A stretch of 64,000 nucleotides of DNA from JBGQOG01 sp052113705 (GTDB taxonomy: Bacteria; Pseudomonadota; Alphaproteobacteria; Rhodobacterales; Rhodobacteraceae). The stretch spans positions 124,001 through 188,000 of the forward strand of contig NZ_JBGQOG010000003.1 in assembly GCF_052113705.1 (NCBI RefSeq), in the 5' to 3' direction. The number at the start of each line of letters is the position of its first letter. The first letter of the stretch is position 1. Below are positions 25,725 through 33,953 of this stretch, in pieces. Under the pieces are notes generated by a model. That model was not told the DNA's origin. It saw nothing but the letters and a program-made list of their open reading frames with translations, and ran no database searches. The translations under genes were made by a program, and so were the position numbers.

Positions 25725-27223
25725 ATGCCAGCCGCCCGTCCTTCCTGCATCTGAACCCTGCCGATACGGTAGGGGTCGCCCTGCGGCCCCTGCAAAAGGG
25801 CGAGGCGGCTTTGGGGGTCACCCTCGCCGCCGACATTCCGCTTGGGCATAAATTCGCGCTGACCGCGATGCCTGCGGGGGCGCAGGTGGTGAAGTACGGC
25901 CAAGTGATGGCGGTGGCCACCGCGGATATCGCGCCGGGCGAGCATGTGCACAGCCATAATGCCGGCATGTCAGAGAGCCATTCCGACCAATCAAGTCAGA
26001 CCGGCGTCACACATGCTGCACCCGACCGCACCACGTTTCAGGGCTATCTGCGCCCCGACGGCAGGGTGGGCACCCGCAATTTCATCGGCATTCTCGCCTC
26101 GGTGAACTGCTCCTCCACCGTGTGCAATGCGATTGCGGACGCCGCCAACCGCACACTCTTGCCGCGTTTCCCCGGCATCGATGGTTTCGCACCCATCGTG
26201 CACGATCAGGGCTGCGGCATGGCCAATGCGGGCGAGGGGTTTGACGCGCTGGTGCGGGTGCTCAAGGGCTACCGCGATCATCCGAATTTCGGCGGCGTGC
26301 TGATCGTCGGGCTGGGCTGCGAAGTCAACCAACTGACGCTCTATCAGCGCAGCGACTGGACGCGCGAGCGGTTCGGCGTGTTCAACATTCAGGAGGTGGG
26401 CGGCTCGGCCTCGGCCGTGCGCCGCGCGCTGGAACTGCTGGAACCGATCTGCGCGGCGGCCGGATCCGATCAGCGCAGCGAGCAGCCGGTGTCGAAACTG
26501 GTTCTGGGCATGCAATGCGGCGGCTCTGACGGGTTCTCCGGCATCACCGCCAATCCGGCGCTTGGCGTCGCCTCGGACATGCTGGTGGCGGCGGGCGGCA
26601 CCTCGATCCTGTCGGAAACGCCCGAGATCTATGGGGCCGAGCATCTGCTGATCGCCCGCGCTGCCCCCGAAACCGGCGCCAAGATCCGCGCGATGATCGA
26701 TTGGTGGCGCGATTACACCGACCGCAACGGCGCCTCGCTCGACAACAACCCTTCGCCGGGGAACAAGCGTGGCGGGCTGACGACCATCCTTGAAAAATCG
26801 CTGGGCGCGGTGGCCAAGGGCGGGCTGTCGCCGCTTTCCGGCGCCTTTGCCTATGCCGAGCCGATCCGGATTCCCGGCTTTGTCTATATGGACAGCCCCG
26901 GTTATGATCCGGTGGCGGCCACCGGGCAGGTCGCCTCGGGGGCAAACCTCATTGCCTTTACCACCGGGCGCGGTTCGTGCTTTGGCGCGAAACCCGCGCC
27001 CTCGATCAAGCTTGCCTCGAACAGCACGCTTTACCGCTCGATGCCGGAAGATATGGACATCGATTGCGGCGTGGTGGTCGAAGAAGGGCTGTCGCTGGAA
27101 GAAATGGGCGCGCAGATCTATGATCTTCTGCTCGACACCGCCTCGGGCAAAAAGTCGAAATCAGAGGAGTTCGGCTATGGCGACAATGAATTCGTGCCCT
27201 GGAAAATCGGCGCGGTTCTGTGA
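25721..27223 (+). CDS. uxaA: altronate dehydratase
   Basis: This is a 500-residue dehydratase of the UxaA/GarD family. An N-terminal SAF domain (residues about 10-90) precedes the catalytic part beginning at GYLRPDGRVGTRNFIGILAS. Conserved stretches are VNCSSTVCNAIAD, VHDQGCGMANAGEGFD, GMQCGGSDGFSGITANPALG and GRGSCFGAKPAPSIKLASN. It converts D-altronate to 2-keto-3-deoxygluconate, which the KDG kinase of this locus then phosphorylates. Its ATG overlaps the previous stop (ATGA). It is the last gene of the operon and is followed by a clear terminator. A galactarate-type substrate is possible but less likely with these neighbours. Confidence 0.88.
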   Translation: MNASRPSFLHLNPADTVGVALRPLQKGEAALGVTLAADIPLGHKFALTAMPAGAQVVKYGQVMAVATADIAPGEHVHSHNAGMSESHSDQSSQTGVTHAAPDRTTFQGYLRPDGRVGTRNFIGILASVNCSSTVCNAIADAANRTLLPRFPGIDGFAPIVHDQGCGMANAGEGFDALVRVLKGYRDHPNFGGVLIVGLGCEVNQLTLYQRSDWTRERFGVFNIQEVGGSASAVRRALELLEPICAAAGSDQRSEQPVSKLVLGMQCGGSDGFSGITANPALGVASDMLVAAGGTSILSETPEIYGAEHLLIARAAPETGAKIRAMIDWWRDYTDRNGASLDNNPSPGNKRGGLTTILEKSLGAVAKGGLSPLSGAFAYAEPIRIPGFVYMDSPGYDPVAATGQVASGANLIAFTTGRGSCFGAKPAPSIKLASNSTLYRSMPEDMDIDCGVVVEEGLSLEEMGAQIYDLLLDTASGKKSKSEEFGYGDNEFVPWKIGAVL

Positions 27224-27237
27224 TCCAGATATGCTGA

Positions 27238-27264
27238 GGGCCGGCGAAACCCGGCCCTTTTCTT
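27238..27264 (+). terminator. rho-independent terminator after altronate dehydratase
   Basis: GGGCCGG (27238-27244) pairs with CCGGCCC (27251-27257) around a six-base loop and is followed by TTTTCTT. It lies 15 bp after the stop codon and closes the plus-strand sugar-acid operon before the convergent lyase operon. Confidence 0.88.
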
Positions 27265-27345
27265 GTGCCGCATAACGTCTGAAATGCACCTTTGGCCCTT
27301 GCCAAACAACGCCTTGCGGATGGGCTACCGCTTCACCGGGTATCG

Positions 27346-28524
27346 TCAGCCCGTCCCCGCGCATTGGTGGTCAGCACCCGCCACCGCCTCAAAAGCTGCC
27401 GTCATATCGGCGATGAGGTCCGAGATATGCTCCAACCCGGCGTGAAACCGTGCCATCGGCCCAGCCGGGGCCGTCTCGAACTGGCGGCCACTGGCGGGTG
27501 AGACCGGCATCGCGAGGCTCTCGAACCCGCCCCAGCTGCTGCCTATGGCAAAGAGCTGCAGGTGGTCCAGAAACGGCTCCAGCGCAAAACCGGGGGTGAA
27601 TTCGACGCTGAAAAGACCGTTGCAGCCCCGCGCATCGCGCCGCCAATGGTCGGCACCGGGATGCCCCGGCAGGCCGGGATGCAAGACGCGCGTCACCTCG
27701 GGGCGCGCGGCGCACCATGTGGCCAGCGCCAGCGCATTCTCGCCATGCCGCTCCAGCCGCAGCCCCAGCGTGCGGATGCCGCGCAGGCAGGCATAGGCTT
27801 CGTCCGGTGCCAGGGTCTGGCCGCTGATATGCGCCTGTGCGCGCAGCGGTGCCACCGCCGCGCCGCGTGCGCAGGCCGCCCCCATCATCACATCCGCATG
27901 GCCGCCCAGATATTTCGTCCCCGCGATCACCGAGACATCACATCCCAGCGCCAGCGGCTGATAGAGCCAGCCCGAGCCATAGGTGTTATCCGCCATCACG
28001 ATCACCCCCCGGACATGGGCATCCGCGCAGAGTGCGGGCAGATCCATCACCTCAAAGCTTTGCGAGGCGGGGCTTTCGACCAGGACCAGCCGGGTCTGCG
28101 GCGTGACATAAGCCGAGAGGTCGGTGCAATCCCAGGGGAAATAGCCCATCGTGACCCCCTGCCGCCGCAGCACGGTTTCGCAATAGCTGCGGGTGGCGGG
28201 AAAGACGGTGTCCACGATCAGGATGTGATCCCCCGCCCCCAGATAGGCCTGCAAGGCCCCGGCCAGCGCCGCCACCCCGGTGGGGTAGAGAAAACTGGCC
28301 TCTCCCGCCTCGAGATCGGTCACCGCTTCGGCCAGCGCATGCGCCGGGGTGGTGCCACGCCGCCCATAGGACAGCACGCTGTCATCGGTTTCGCGCGCGG
28401 CTTTTGTGGCCCGATAGCTCGCCACCGTGTCATGCAGGATGGTCGAGGCGCGCACCACCGGCGGATTGGCCGGGCCGGGCAGGGATTGGCGGCCGTAATG
28501 CGCCAGACGGGTCTCACGTTGCAT
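27346..28524 (-). CDS. metC: cystathionine beta-lyase-like PLP enzyme
   Basis: This is a 392-residue Cys/Met-metabolism PLP enzyme. The pyridoxal-binding lysine lies in IAGTKYLGGHADVMMG. The N-terminal SYGRRGTTPAHALAEAV and DNTYGSGWLYQPLALGCDVS segments match the MetC subgroup more than the gamma-lyase group. Beta-lyases release a thiol or sulfide, pyruvate and ammonia from cystathionine or related beta-thio amino acids. It overlaps the upstream rhodanese gene by 11 bp and is the last gene of the thiol dioxygenase operon, so it may act on a dedicated sulfur substrate rather than in methionine synthesis. Confidence 0.85.
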   Translation of the reverse strand: MQRETRLAHYGRQSLPGPANPPVVRASTILHDTVASYRATKAARETDDSVLSYGRRGTTPAHALAEAVTDLEAGEASFLYPTGVAALAGALQAYLGAGDHILIVDTVFPATRSYCETVLRRQGVTMGYFPWDCTDLSAYVTPQTRLVLVESPASQSFEVMDLPALCADAHVRGVIVMADNTYGSGWLYQPLALGCDVSVIAGTKYLGGHADVMMGAACARGAAVAPLRAQAHISGQTLAPDEAYACLRGIRTLGLRLERHGENALALATWCAARPEVTRVLHPGLPGHPGADHWRRDARGCNGLFSVEFTPGFALEPFLDHLQLFAIGSSWGGFESLAMPVSPASGRQFETAPAGPMARFHAGLEHISDLIADMTAAFEAVAGADHQCAGTG

Positions 28525-30115
28525 CGGTCAGCTCCCGCACCGGGGTTTTCGGGCGCAGGGGGGCCAGAACGCCGCGCTCTTGCGGGTCCAGCTGCGCCAG
28601 AAGGCCGAGTTCCCATTCCAGATAGCGGCGCGCGGCCTCCAGATTGCCGTCATGGCGGTCATGCACGAAAAAGAGGTGGTCAATACAGGCGGCCTCGTCA
28701 GGCTGATCCGGCGTCACCTCCACCGCAAGTCCTGCGGCCTGCCAGCGCGCGGGATCACCGCAAATCACCGCCTCGGGCGCGGCGCCGGTCTGCGCGCGCC
28801 ATTCCGCCACGATCCCCGCCAAAAGGCGCGGGCAGCGCCCGGTGAGCACGACTTGCGCCGGATCACCATAAGCGCCCGCATCCAGCCGCGCCCGGGTCAC
28901 CCAATCTGCACCCGCCAAATGACCGGAACGATAGGCCATCCCGCGCGACGCATCGAGGAGCCGTGCCCCGGATGCGATGCGGGCGCGCAGCCCCGCCTCA
29001 TCCAGCGTGTCGGGCTGGCCTGCGGCGGGCAGGTCGGGGCCGGTCGCGGTCATGGCGGCGGCATCGGCGCACAGCACATAGACCTCATGCCCCATTCCCG
29101 CGAGCCAGATCGCCGTGGTCGCGGCGCGCAGCCCCGTATCGCAGCTCAGCACCAGCCGCGCGTTGCGCACGGCGAGCTGTTCATCTGTCGCCTGCACCAA
29201 TTGCCCGCCGGGGGCCGAGCGCGCCTGCGGCACATGCCCCGCCACAAACTCCGCCGCGCTGCGCACGTCAAAGAGATAGGTCGTGCGCGTGGCGTCGGCC
29301 TGCCATGCCGCGAGCGTCGTCAGATCCACCTCAGCCAAGGCATAATCCGCGATCAGCGCCCGGGCCTTGGCCCGGTGCGCGGCCAGATCCGCCGCATCGG
29401 GCAAGGGCAGCGGCGCGGGTGTCGCGCCCTGCACCAGATCAAACCCCGCGAGCCGCCAGCCCTGCGTGCCATTGCGCAGCGCCACCACCGGATTGGGCAC
29501 CCCGAGCAGCGCCAGCGTCTGCGCCCCGATGATCGAGCGCGTGCGCCCGGCGCAGTTGATCACCACCGGCGTCGCCGGATCGGGAGCCAGTTTCGGCAAA
29601 CGGTAGCCAAGTTCGGCATTCGGGCAGGATTGCGCGCCCGGCAGTGACATCTTGTGAAACTCCGGCTCCGAGCGGCCATCGAGCACCAGAAGATCGCCCC
29701 CCGCCGCCTGCTGCGCCTTCAGCTCTTCGGCGCTGATCGAGACGGTGCCCAGCTCATGCTCGACCAATTCGCCAAAGGCTTTGGAGGGCACGTTGACGCC
29801 CTTGAAGAGCGTATAGCCCGCCGCAACCCAGGCCGGGGCGCCGCCCTCGAGCACCGTCACATCGCTGTAGCCCAGCCGCGCAAGCGCCGCCGCCGCCCGC
29901 GCCGCCACACCGTCGCCGTCATCCAGCAGAACGCAACGCGCCGCCTTGTTGGGGACCAGCCGCGCGGGCAGGTCTTCGATGCGGCTGTAGGGCAGGTTCA
30001 CGCAGAAGAACGGATGGCCCTCGCCATATTGGCCATGCTCGCGCACATCGAGAAAGGCAATTTCCTGCCCATCCGTCAGGAACGGTTTCAGGGCGGCCGC
30101 CGAAATGGTTTTCAT
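28514..30115 (-). CDS. four-domain rhodanese-like sulfurtransferase
   Basis: This 533-residue protein is made of four rhodanese modules, near residues 1-120, 125-230, 260-360 and 365-470, plus a C-terminal tail of about 60 residues. Modules 2 and 3 keep the active-site cysteine (C188 in INCAGRTRS, C325 in LSCDTGLRA). Module 1 has Asp at that position (LLDDGDGVA, D65) and module 4 has Gly (LTGRCPRLL, G426), so two modules are probably structural or regulatory. Active rhodaneses carry a persulfide on the cysteine and pass sulfane sulfur to an acceptor. It sits between the thiol dioxygenase-like gene and the beta-lyase gene, suggesting that it handles sulfur released there. No signal peptide is visible. 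Confidence 0.9.
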   Translation of the reverse strand: MKTISAAALKPFLTDGQEIAFLDVREHGQYGEGHPFFCVNLPYSRIEDLPARLVPNKAARCVLLDDGDGVAARAAAALARLGYSDVTVLEGGAPAWVAAGYTLFKGVNVPSKAFGELVEHELGTVSISAEELKAQQAAGGDLLVLDGRSEPEFHKMSLPGAQSCPNAELGYRLPKLAPDPATPVVINCAGRTRSIIGAQTLALLGVPNPVVALRNGTQGWRLAGFDLVQGATPAPLPLPDAADLAAHRAKARALIADYALAEVDLTTLAAWQADATRTTYLFDVRSAAEFVAGHVPQARSAPGGQLVQATDEQLAVRNARLVLSCDTGLRAATTAIWLAGMGHEVYVLCADAAAMTATGPDLPAAGQPDTLDEAGLRARIASGARLLDASRGMAYRSGHLAGADWVTRARLDAGAYGDPAQVVLTGRCPRLLAGIVAEWRAQTGAAPEAVICGDPARWQAAGLAVEVTPDQPDEAACIDHLFFVHDRHDGNLEAARRYLEWELGLLAQLDPQERGVLAPLRPKTPVRELTDAT

Positions 30116-30124
30116 GGTGGGTCC

Positions 30125-30712
30125 TCAGCCTTTGGTTTTCACGCCGATGTCCATCACCCGGCAGGTTCCGGCCTCCAGATCATAGGAATAGCGCCCGGTC
30201 AGAGTTTCGAGCGGGCGGCCGTAGAAATGCAGATGCCGGATCACCTCGGTGCCGCGGATCTCAACGCTGTGGATGTCATCGGCAAGCATCGCCAGCGCAT
30301 TGCCGGGCTTCAGCTCGACCACCTGCTCTTCGCGCAGGCTGGCGCGACCGGGGACGGAACCGTCATCGGTGCGGGTGTAGATCGTGTTGATCTCGGCCCC
30401 TTCCACCGCGCTGATACAAGCCCAGGTGGTGTGATTGTGCGGCGGGATCTTTTTGCCCGGGCGCATCACGTTGAGGTAAAGGGTCAGCCCCGTCCCGGCA
30501 TCCTGCGCGATCTGAAAGCGGTTTTGCTTTTCTGCCGGGTCCGGGCTGGCGAAATCCGCCTCGCCCCAAAGCTCGGTCCGGTCCGAGAGCACCGTCAGCG
30601 CGGTCTTGATCTGCTCAAGACTGTCGCGGGTCAGCGGGCCCGCCGCGAGGATGGCGCGGGTCTCGGCCATCAGGGATTGTGCCAGTTCCTGGCGGGTGGA
30701 AGCTGCGGTCAT
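30125..30712 (-). CDS. cysteine dioxygenase-like thiol dioxygenase (cupin)
   Basis: This is a 195-residue cupin enzyme of the cysteine dioxygenase type. The three iron-binding histidines are expected in IPPHNHTTW (H92, H94) and ADDIHSVEI (H148), with GAEIN and HFYGRPLETL around the beta barrel. The family oxidises a small thiol such as cysteine or 3-mercaptopropionate to a sulfinate using iron and oxygen. Which thiol is used here cannot be assigned by eye. It lies 9 bp upstream of the rhodanese gene on the same transcript and 50 bp downstream of the TctA permease gene. Confidence 0.85.
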   Translation of the reverse strand: MTAASTRQELAQSLMAETRAILAAGPLTRDSLEQIKTALTVLSDRTELWGEADFASPDPAEKQNRFQIAQDAGTGLTLYLNVMRPGKKIPPHNHTTWACISAVEGAEINTIYTRTDDGSVPGRASLREEQVVELKPGNALAMLADDIHSVEIRGTEVIRHLHFYGRPLETLTGRYSYDLEAGTCRVMDIGVKTKG

Positions 30713-30762
30713 TGCGGATACCTTTCGCTAAAATTTCAGCCGGTCGGCGGCTGTGTGAGGGG

Positions 30763-32292
30763 TCAGGATGCGGGGGCGTCGCGCCGCCGCATCAGCATCG
30801 GCATCACCCAGAGCAGGAGCGATACCGCCATCATCGCGGCGCTGATCGGATGGCCGACGGGGTCGATGAACACGAACCAATCCCCGCCCGAGATCGACAG
30901 AGCATTGGCCAGCGAGGTTTCCAGCTGCGGTCCCAGCACCAGCCCGAGAATGGCCGGCCCCAGCGGCAGCGCCGCCAGCCGCATGAGGAACGCCACCAAC
31001 CCCGCCACAACCGCGACCCAGATGTTGAACAGGTTGTTGCCGTCGGAATAGGCCCCCATCAGGCACAAGAGCGCGATCACGCCCACCATCGCCTCTTTCG
31101 GGATGGCAAAGATGGTGCGCGAGACGGATTTGATCACCATCCAGGCCACCGGCCACATCAGGATATTGGCGGCCAGAAACGCCACGATGATCATCCAGGC
31201 GATATTGCCATGCTGGGTGAACAAGAGCGGCCCCGGCACCATGCCATGAATGGCCAGCGCCCCGATGAACATCGCCGAGGTCGAATTGCCCGGAATGCCC
31301 AGCGACAAGAGCGGCACCATCGAGCTGGCGGTGACAGCGTTGTTCGCCGCCTCCGGCGCCGCAATGCCTTCGGGTGCGCCATCGCCCCAGTCCGGCTCGC
31401 CAGGCTTTCCGGCGAAATGGCGGCGGAAGCGGCGCGAAGCCTGATCATAGGCCAGGAAGATCGCCATCAGCATGCCTGCGCCCGGCAACATGCCAATGAC
31501 ATTGCCGATGGCCGAACTCATTGCCCAGACCGGGGCCAGCCGGCGGATCATGCCTTTGCCGAGCCGCATCGAGCCGATCACCGGCAAAGCCGAGAGGCCC
31601 GCCCCGCCCCGGCGTTCACGCCGGATGTCGGTCATCAGCTCCAGCATGGCGGCCACACCGAACAGCCCGACCAGCAGGGGCACGAAGGGAATCCCCTCGA
31701 TCAGGTTGATGCTGCCAAAGGTGTAGCGGGCAAAGCCTGTGGTCGGGCTGAAGCCGATGTTGGCGGCCAGAAGGCCGATCATCGCCGCCGCCAGCCCCTT
31801 GAGCACCGCGCCGCGCAACAGACCCACCACACTGGAGAGGCCCAGAATGGCCAGCGCAAAATTCTCGGCATAGCCGAAATGCAGCGCCATCTTCGCCAGC
31901 GACGGCGCGAACAGCAGCAGCACAAAGGCGCTGGCAATGCCGCCGATCACCGAGGAGGTGACGGCCAGCGACAGCGCCCGCCCGGCCTGACCGCGCCGCG
32001 CCATCGCATTGCCATCAATCGCGGTCAGCAGCGAGGCTGCCGTGCCCGGCACTTTGATCATGATCGCGGGGATCGCACCGCCGGTCGCGGCCGCGCAATA
32101 GACCCCGACCATCAAGGCCAGCGCCTGCTCGGGCGGCATCGAAAAGGAAAACGGAATGAAGACCGCAAAGGCGATATTGTCGTTGATGCCGGGGATCGAG
32201 CCGACGATCATCCCCGCCACCACGCCCAGCGTCAGCATCAAGAGGACCATCGGATCGGCGAGGGTGGAAAAACCCAGAAGAATGGACTCCAT
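30763..32292 (-). CDS. tctA: tripartite tricarboxylate transporter, TctA permease
   Basis: This is a 509-residue large permease with about 12 hydrophobic helices. Family stretches are GSIPGINDNIAFAVFIPFSF, GAIPAIMIKVPGTAASLLTA and IPGNSTSAMFIGALAIHGMV. It starts at ATG 32292; a longer frame to 32355 overlaps tctB. It works with TctB and the binding protein TctC to import carboxylates. Because a thiol dioxygenase, rhodanese and beta-lyase follow in the same operon, the cargo may be a sulfur-containing carboxylate. Confidence 0.92.
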   Translation of the reverse strand: MESILLGFSTLADPMVLLMLTLGVVAGMIVGSIPGINDNIAFAVFIPFSFSMPPEQALALMVGVYCAAATGGAIPAIMIKVPGTAASLLTAIDGNAMARRGQAGRALSLAVTSSVIGGIASAFVLLLFAPSLAKMALHFGYAENFALAILGLSSVVGLLRGAVLKGLAAAMIGLLAANIGFSPTTGFARYTFGSINLIEGIPFVPLLVGLFGVAAMLELMTDIRRERRGGAGLSALPVIGSMRLGKGMIRRLAPVWAMSSAIGNVIGMLPGAGMLMAIFLAYDQASRRFRRHFAGKPGEPDWGDGAPEGIAAPEAANNAVTASSMVPLLSLGIPGNSTSAMFIGALAIHGMVPGPLLFTQHGNIAWMIIVAFLAANILMWPVAWMVIKSVSRTIFAIPKEAMVGVIALLCLMGAYSDGNNLFNIWVAVVAGLVAFLMRLAALPLGPAILGLVLGPQLETSLANALSISGGDWFVFIDPVGHPISAAMMAVSLLLWVMPMLMRRRDAPAS

Positions 32293-32299
32293 CGCGCCC

Positions 32300-32764
32300 T
32301 CACAACAGCCAGGGCAGGCGCGCGGACGGCAGCCGCACCTCAAGCCCCAGAACAAAGATCAGATAACCCGCGAAGGTCACCAGCAGCGCGATGGGCAGGG
32401 CCCGCCGCAGGGACATCCCGGCCAGCGCCAGAAACGCCAGTTGCATCGCAAGGGTGGGCAGCACAAAGCCCAGGCCGCCGCCCAGAGCCACAATCCACAG
32501 GACCAGCACCGCAACGGCAGGCAGAGCGCCCTGCAAGGGGCCGCCAAAATCCTGCTGATCGCCGCGCCGCAGCGCGCCTCGCAGCGCCAGAACCACGCCC
32601 ACCGCCGCCAAAAGCAGCGCGAGGATCAGCGGATAGCTGCGCGAGGTCGCGTCAAACCCCCGCGCCATCTGCGCCGCGGTCAGGCCCAGCACCGTCAGCA
32701 CCGCCCCGATCCAGAAATCGCTCCGCGCCGCCCAGCTGCGCGGGTCGCGTGTTGTCGTTGTCAT
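32300..32764 (-). CDS. tctB: tripartite tricarboxylate transporter, TctB small permease
   Basis: This is a 154-residue membrane protein with four hydrophobic segments after a short charged N terminus (RSWAARSDFWIGAVLTVLGL). This is the standard size and layout for TctB, and ALPIALLVTFAGYLIFVLGL near the C terminus is typical. It lies 7 bp upstream of tctA. TctB proteins diverge strongly, so the call rests partly on its position between tctC and tctA. Confidence 0.87.
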   Translation of the reverse strand: MTTTTRDPRSWAARSDFWIGAVLTVLGLTAAQMARGFDATSRSYPLILALLLAAVGVVLALRGALRRGDQQDFGGPLQGALPAVAVLVLWIVALGGGLGFVLPTLAMQLAFLALAGMSLRRALPIALLVTFAGYLIFVLGLEVRLPSARLPWLL

Positions 32765-32789
32765 TCACTTCATCCCCATGCCGGTCAGA

Positions 32790-32821
32790 CCGGCCCCGGC
32801 CGCAAGCGGTGGCGGGGCCGG
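32790..32821 (-). terminator. GC-rich hairpin after tctC
   Basis: CCGGCCCCG (32790-32798) and CGGGGCCGG (32813-32821) form a perfect 9-bp stem, with a nested CCGC/GCGG inside the loop. It lies just beyond the tctC stop and lacks a U-run. As with the hairpin after dctP, it probably protects the binding-protein message or attenuates read-through into the permease genes. Confidence 0.6.
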
Positions 32822-32827
32822 CGGGCC

Positions 32828-33787
32828 TTATTGCGCCAGACCATTCTCGTCGATGATCGCATTCGCCAGCACGGTGTAGCTGTCGATGATCTTCTGGAAC
32901 CCCGCAGCATCGCGGTAGACCGGATCAAAACCGGCTTCGGTCATTTTGTCGAAATAGGCTTTGTCATTGTACATCTCGAACATCAGATCCGAGAGTTTGG
33001 CGACCACCGGCTCCGGCGTGCCCTTGGGCACCGACCATCCGCGGAACGTGGCCCAGACCGGCACATCAATGCCCGCCTCGGGGAAAGTCGGTACGTCGGG
33101 ATAGCTCGGGTGGCGCTGATCCGAGGCCAGCGCCAAAATCCGCACGCCGCCGCTTTGAACCTGCGCGCTGGCTTCGCCCAGCGACCACAGCGCCCCATCG
33201 ACATGGCCGCCCAGAACCGCCTGCACTTGTTCGCCAAACCCTTTTGTCGGCACGTAGTTGAACCGCGCGGGCGAGACCTGCTCGATCGCCAGACCGGCCA
33301 TGTGGTGCGACGTGCCCATGCCCGCCACCACAAGGTTCAGCGGGTGATCCGGGGTGCTCGCGGCCAGAAAATCAGCCGCCGTCTGATAGGGGGATTCTGC
33401 GCGCACCACCAGCACTTCGGGGTCAAAGCCATACATGCCCACCGGCACGAAATCCGTGACCTCATAGGGCGCGCCCTTCATCTTGGGATTGGTCACGACC
33501 GAACTGGTCATGGCGAGCACGGTGTAGCCATCCGCCGGGGCACTCGCAGCAAAGGCCTGGCCGACAATGCCGCCGCCGCCTGCCTTGTTGAGGACCGTCA
33601 CCGTGGCGCCGTCCAGCAGACCATTCGCCGCCTCCGCCAGAATGCGCGACGTGATATCGACCGCGCCGCCCGGCTCAAACGGAACGATCAGGTCAATGTC
33701 CTGCGCCGGATAATCCTGCGCGGACACCGGGCTGAACAGGCTGGCGGCGCACAAAGCCGCCGCGCTCAGAGTGACAAAATTTCGCAT
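32828..33787 (-). CDS. tctC: tripartite tricarboxylate transporter binding protein (TctC/Bug family)
   Basis: This is a 319-residue periplasmic receptor. The signal peptide (MRNFVTLSAAALCAASLFSP, then VSAQD) ends near residue 24. The mature part opens with YPAQDIDLIVPFEPGGAVDI, the Bug-family beta1-loop that binds carboxylate, and continues with FAASAPADGYTVLAMTSS. It starts at ATG 33787 behind AAGGGAG; the frame extends upstream to 33967, but that lies in the promoter. It is first in the operon tctC-tctB-tctA-dioxygenase-rhodanese-lyase. Confidence 0.92.
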   Translation of the reverse strand: MRNFVTLSAAALCAASLFSPVSAQDYPAQDIDLIVPFEPGGAVDITSRILAEAANGLLDGATVTVLNKAGGGGIVGQAFAASAPADGYTVLAMTSSVVTNPKMKGAPYEVTDFVPVGMYGFDPEVLVVRAESPYQTAADFLAASTPDHPLNLVVAGMGTSHHMAGLAIEQVSPARFNYVPTKGFGEQVQAVLGGHVDGALWSLGEASAQVQSGGVRILALASDQRHPSYPDVPTFPEAGIDVPVWATFRGWSVPKGTPEPVVAKLSDLMFEMYNDKAYFDKMTEAGFDPVYRDAAGFQKIIDSYTVLANAIIDENGLAQ

Positions 33788-33896
33788 AGCAATCTCCCTT
33801 GCTGTGATCCGGCCCCGCCGCGGTCTTGGTGCCGCTTTCGGAGCATTCACGGCACAGTATCGCAATAAAATTCTGTGAAAAATTAATAATACTTGC

Positions 33897-33923
33897 CAAT
33901 ACATAAGTAAGTTTGATGTATTG
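33897..33923. promoter_or_regulatory. candidate LysR operator CAATACAT-N11-ATGTATTG
   Basis: Perfect 8-bp arms, CAATACAT (33897-33904) and ATGTATTG (33916-33923), are separated by 11 bases. The innermost bases are T and A, so the site fits the T-N11-A rule for LysR-type regulators. It lies 30 bp upstream of the LysR start and about 110 bp upstream of tctC, in the divergent promoter. Confidence 0.65.
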
Positions 33924-33953
33924 ACCCGATCTTTTCCCGATTGTGGTGCCTCA

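Noticed and set aside
30679..32856. A 725-codon plus-strand open frame rich in His, Arg and Gln
   Set aside because: It lies antisense over tctA and tctB, whose membrane-protein sequences are unmistakable; the composition is typical of the shadow frame of GC-rich genes.
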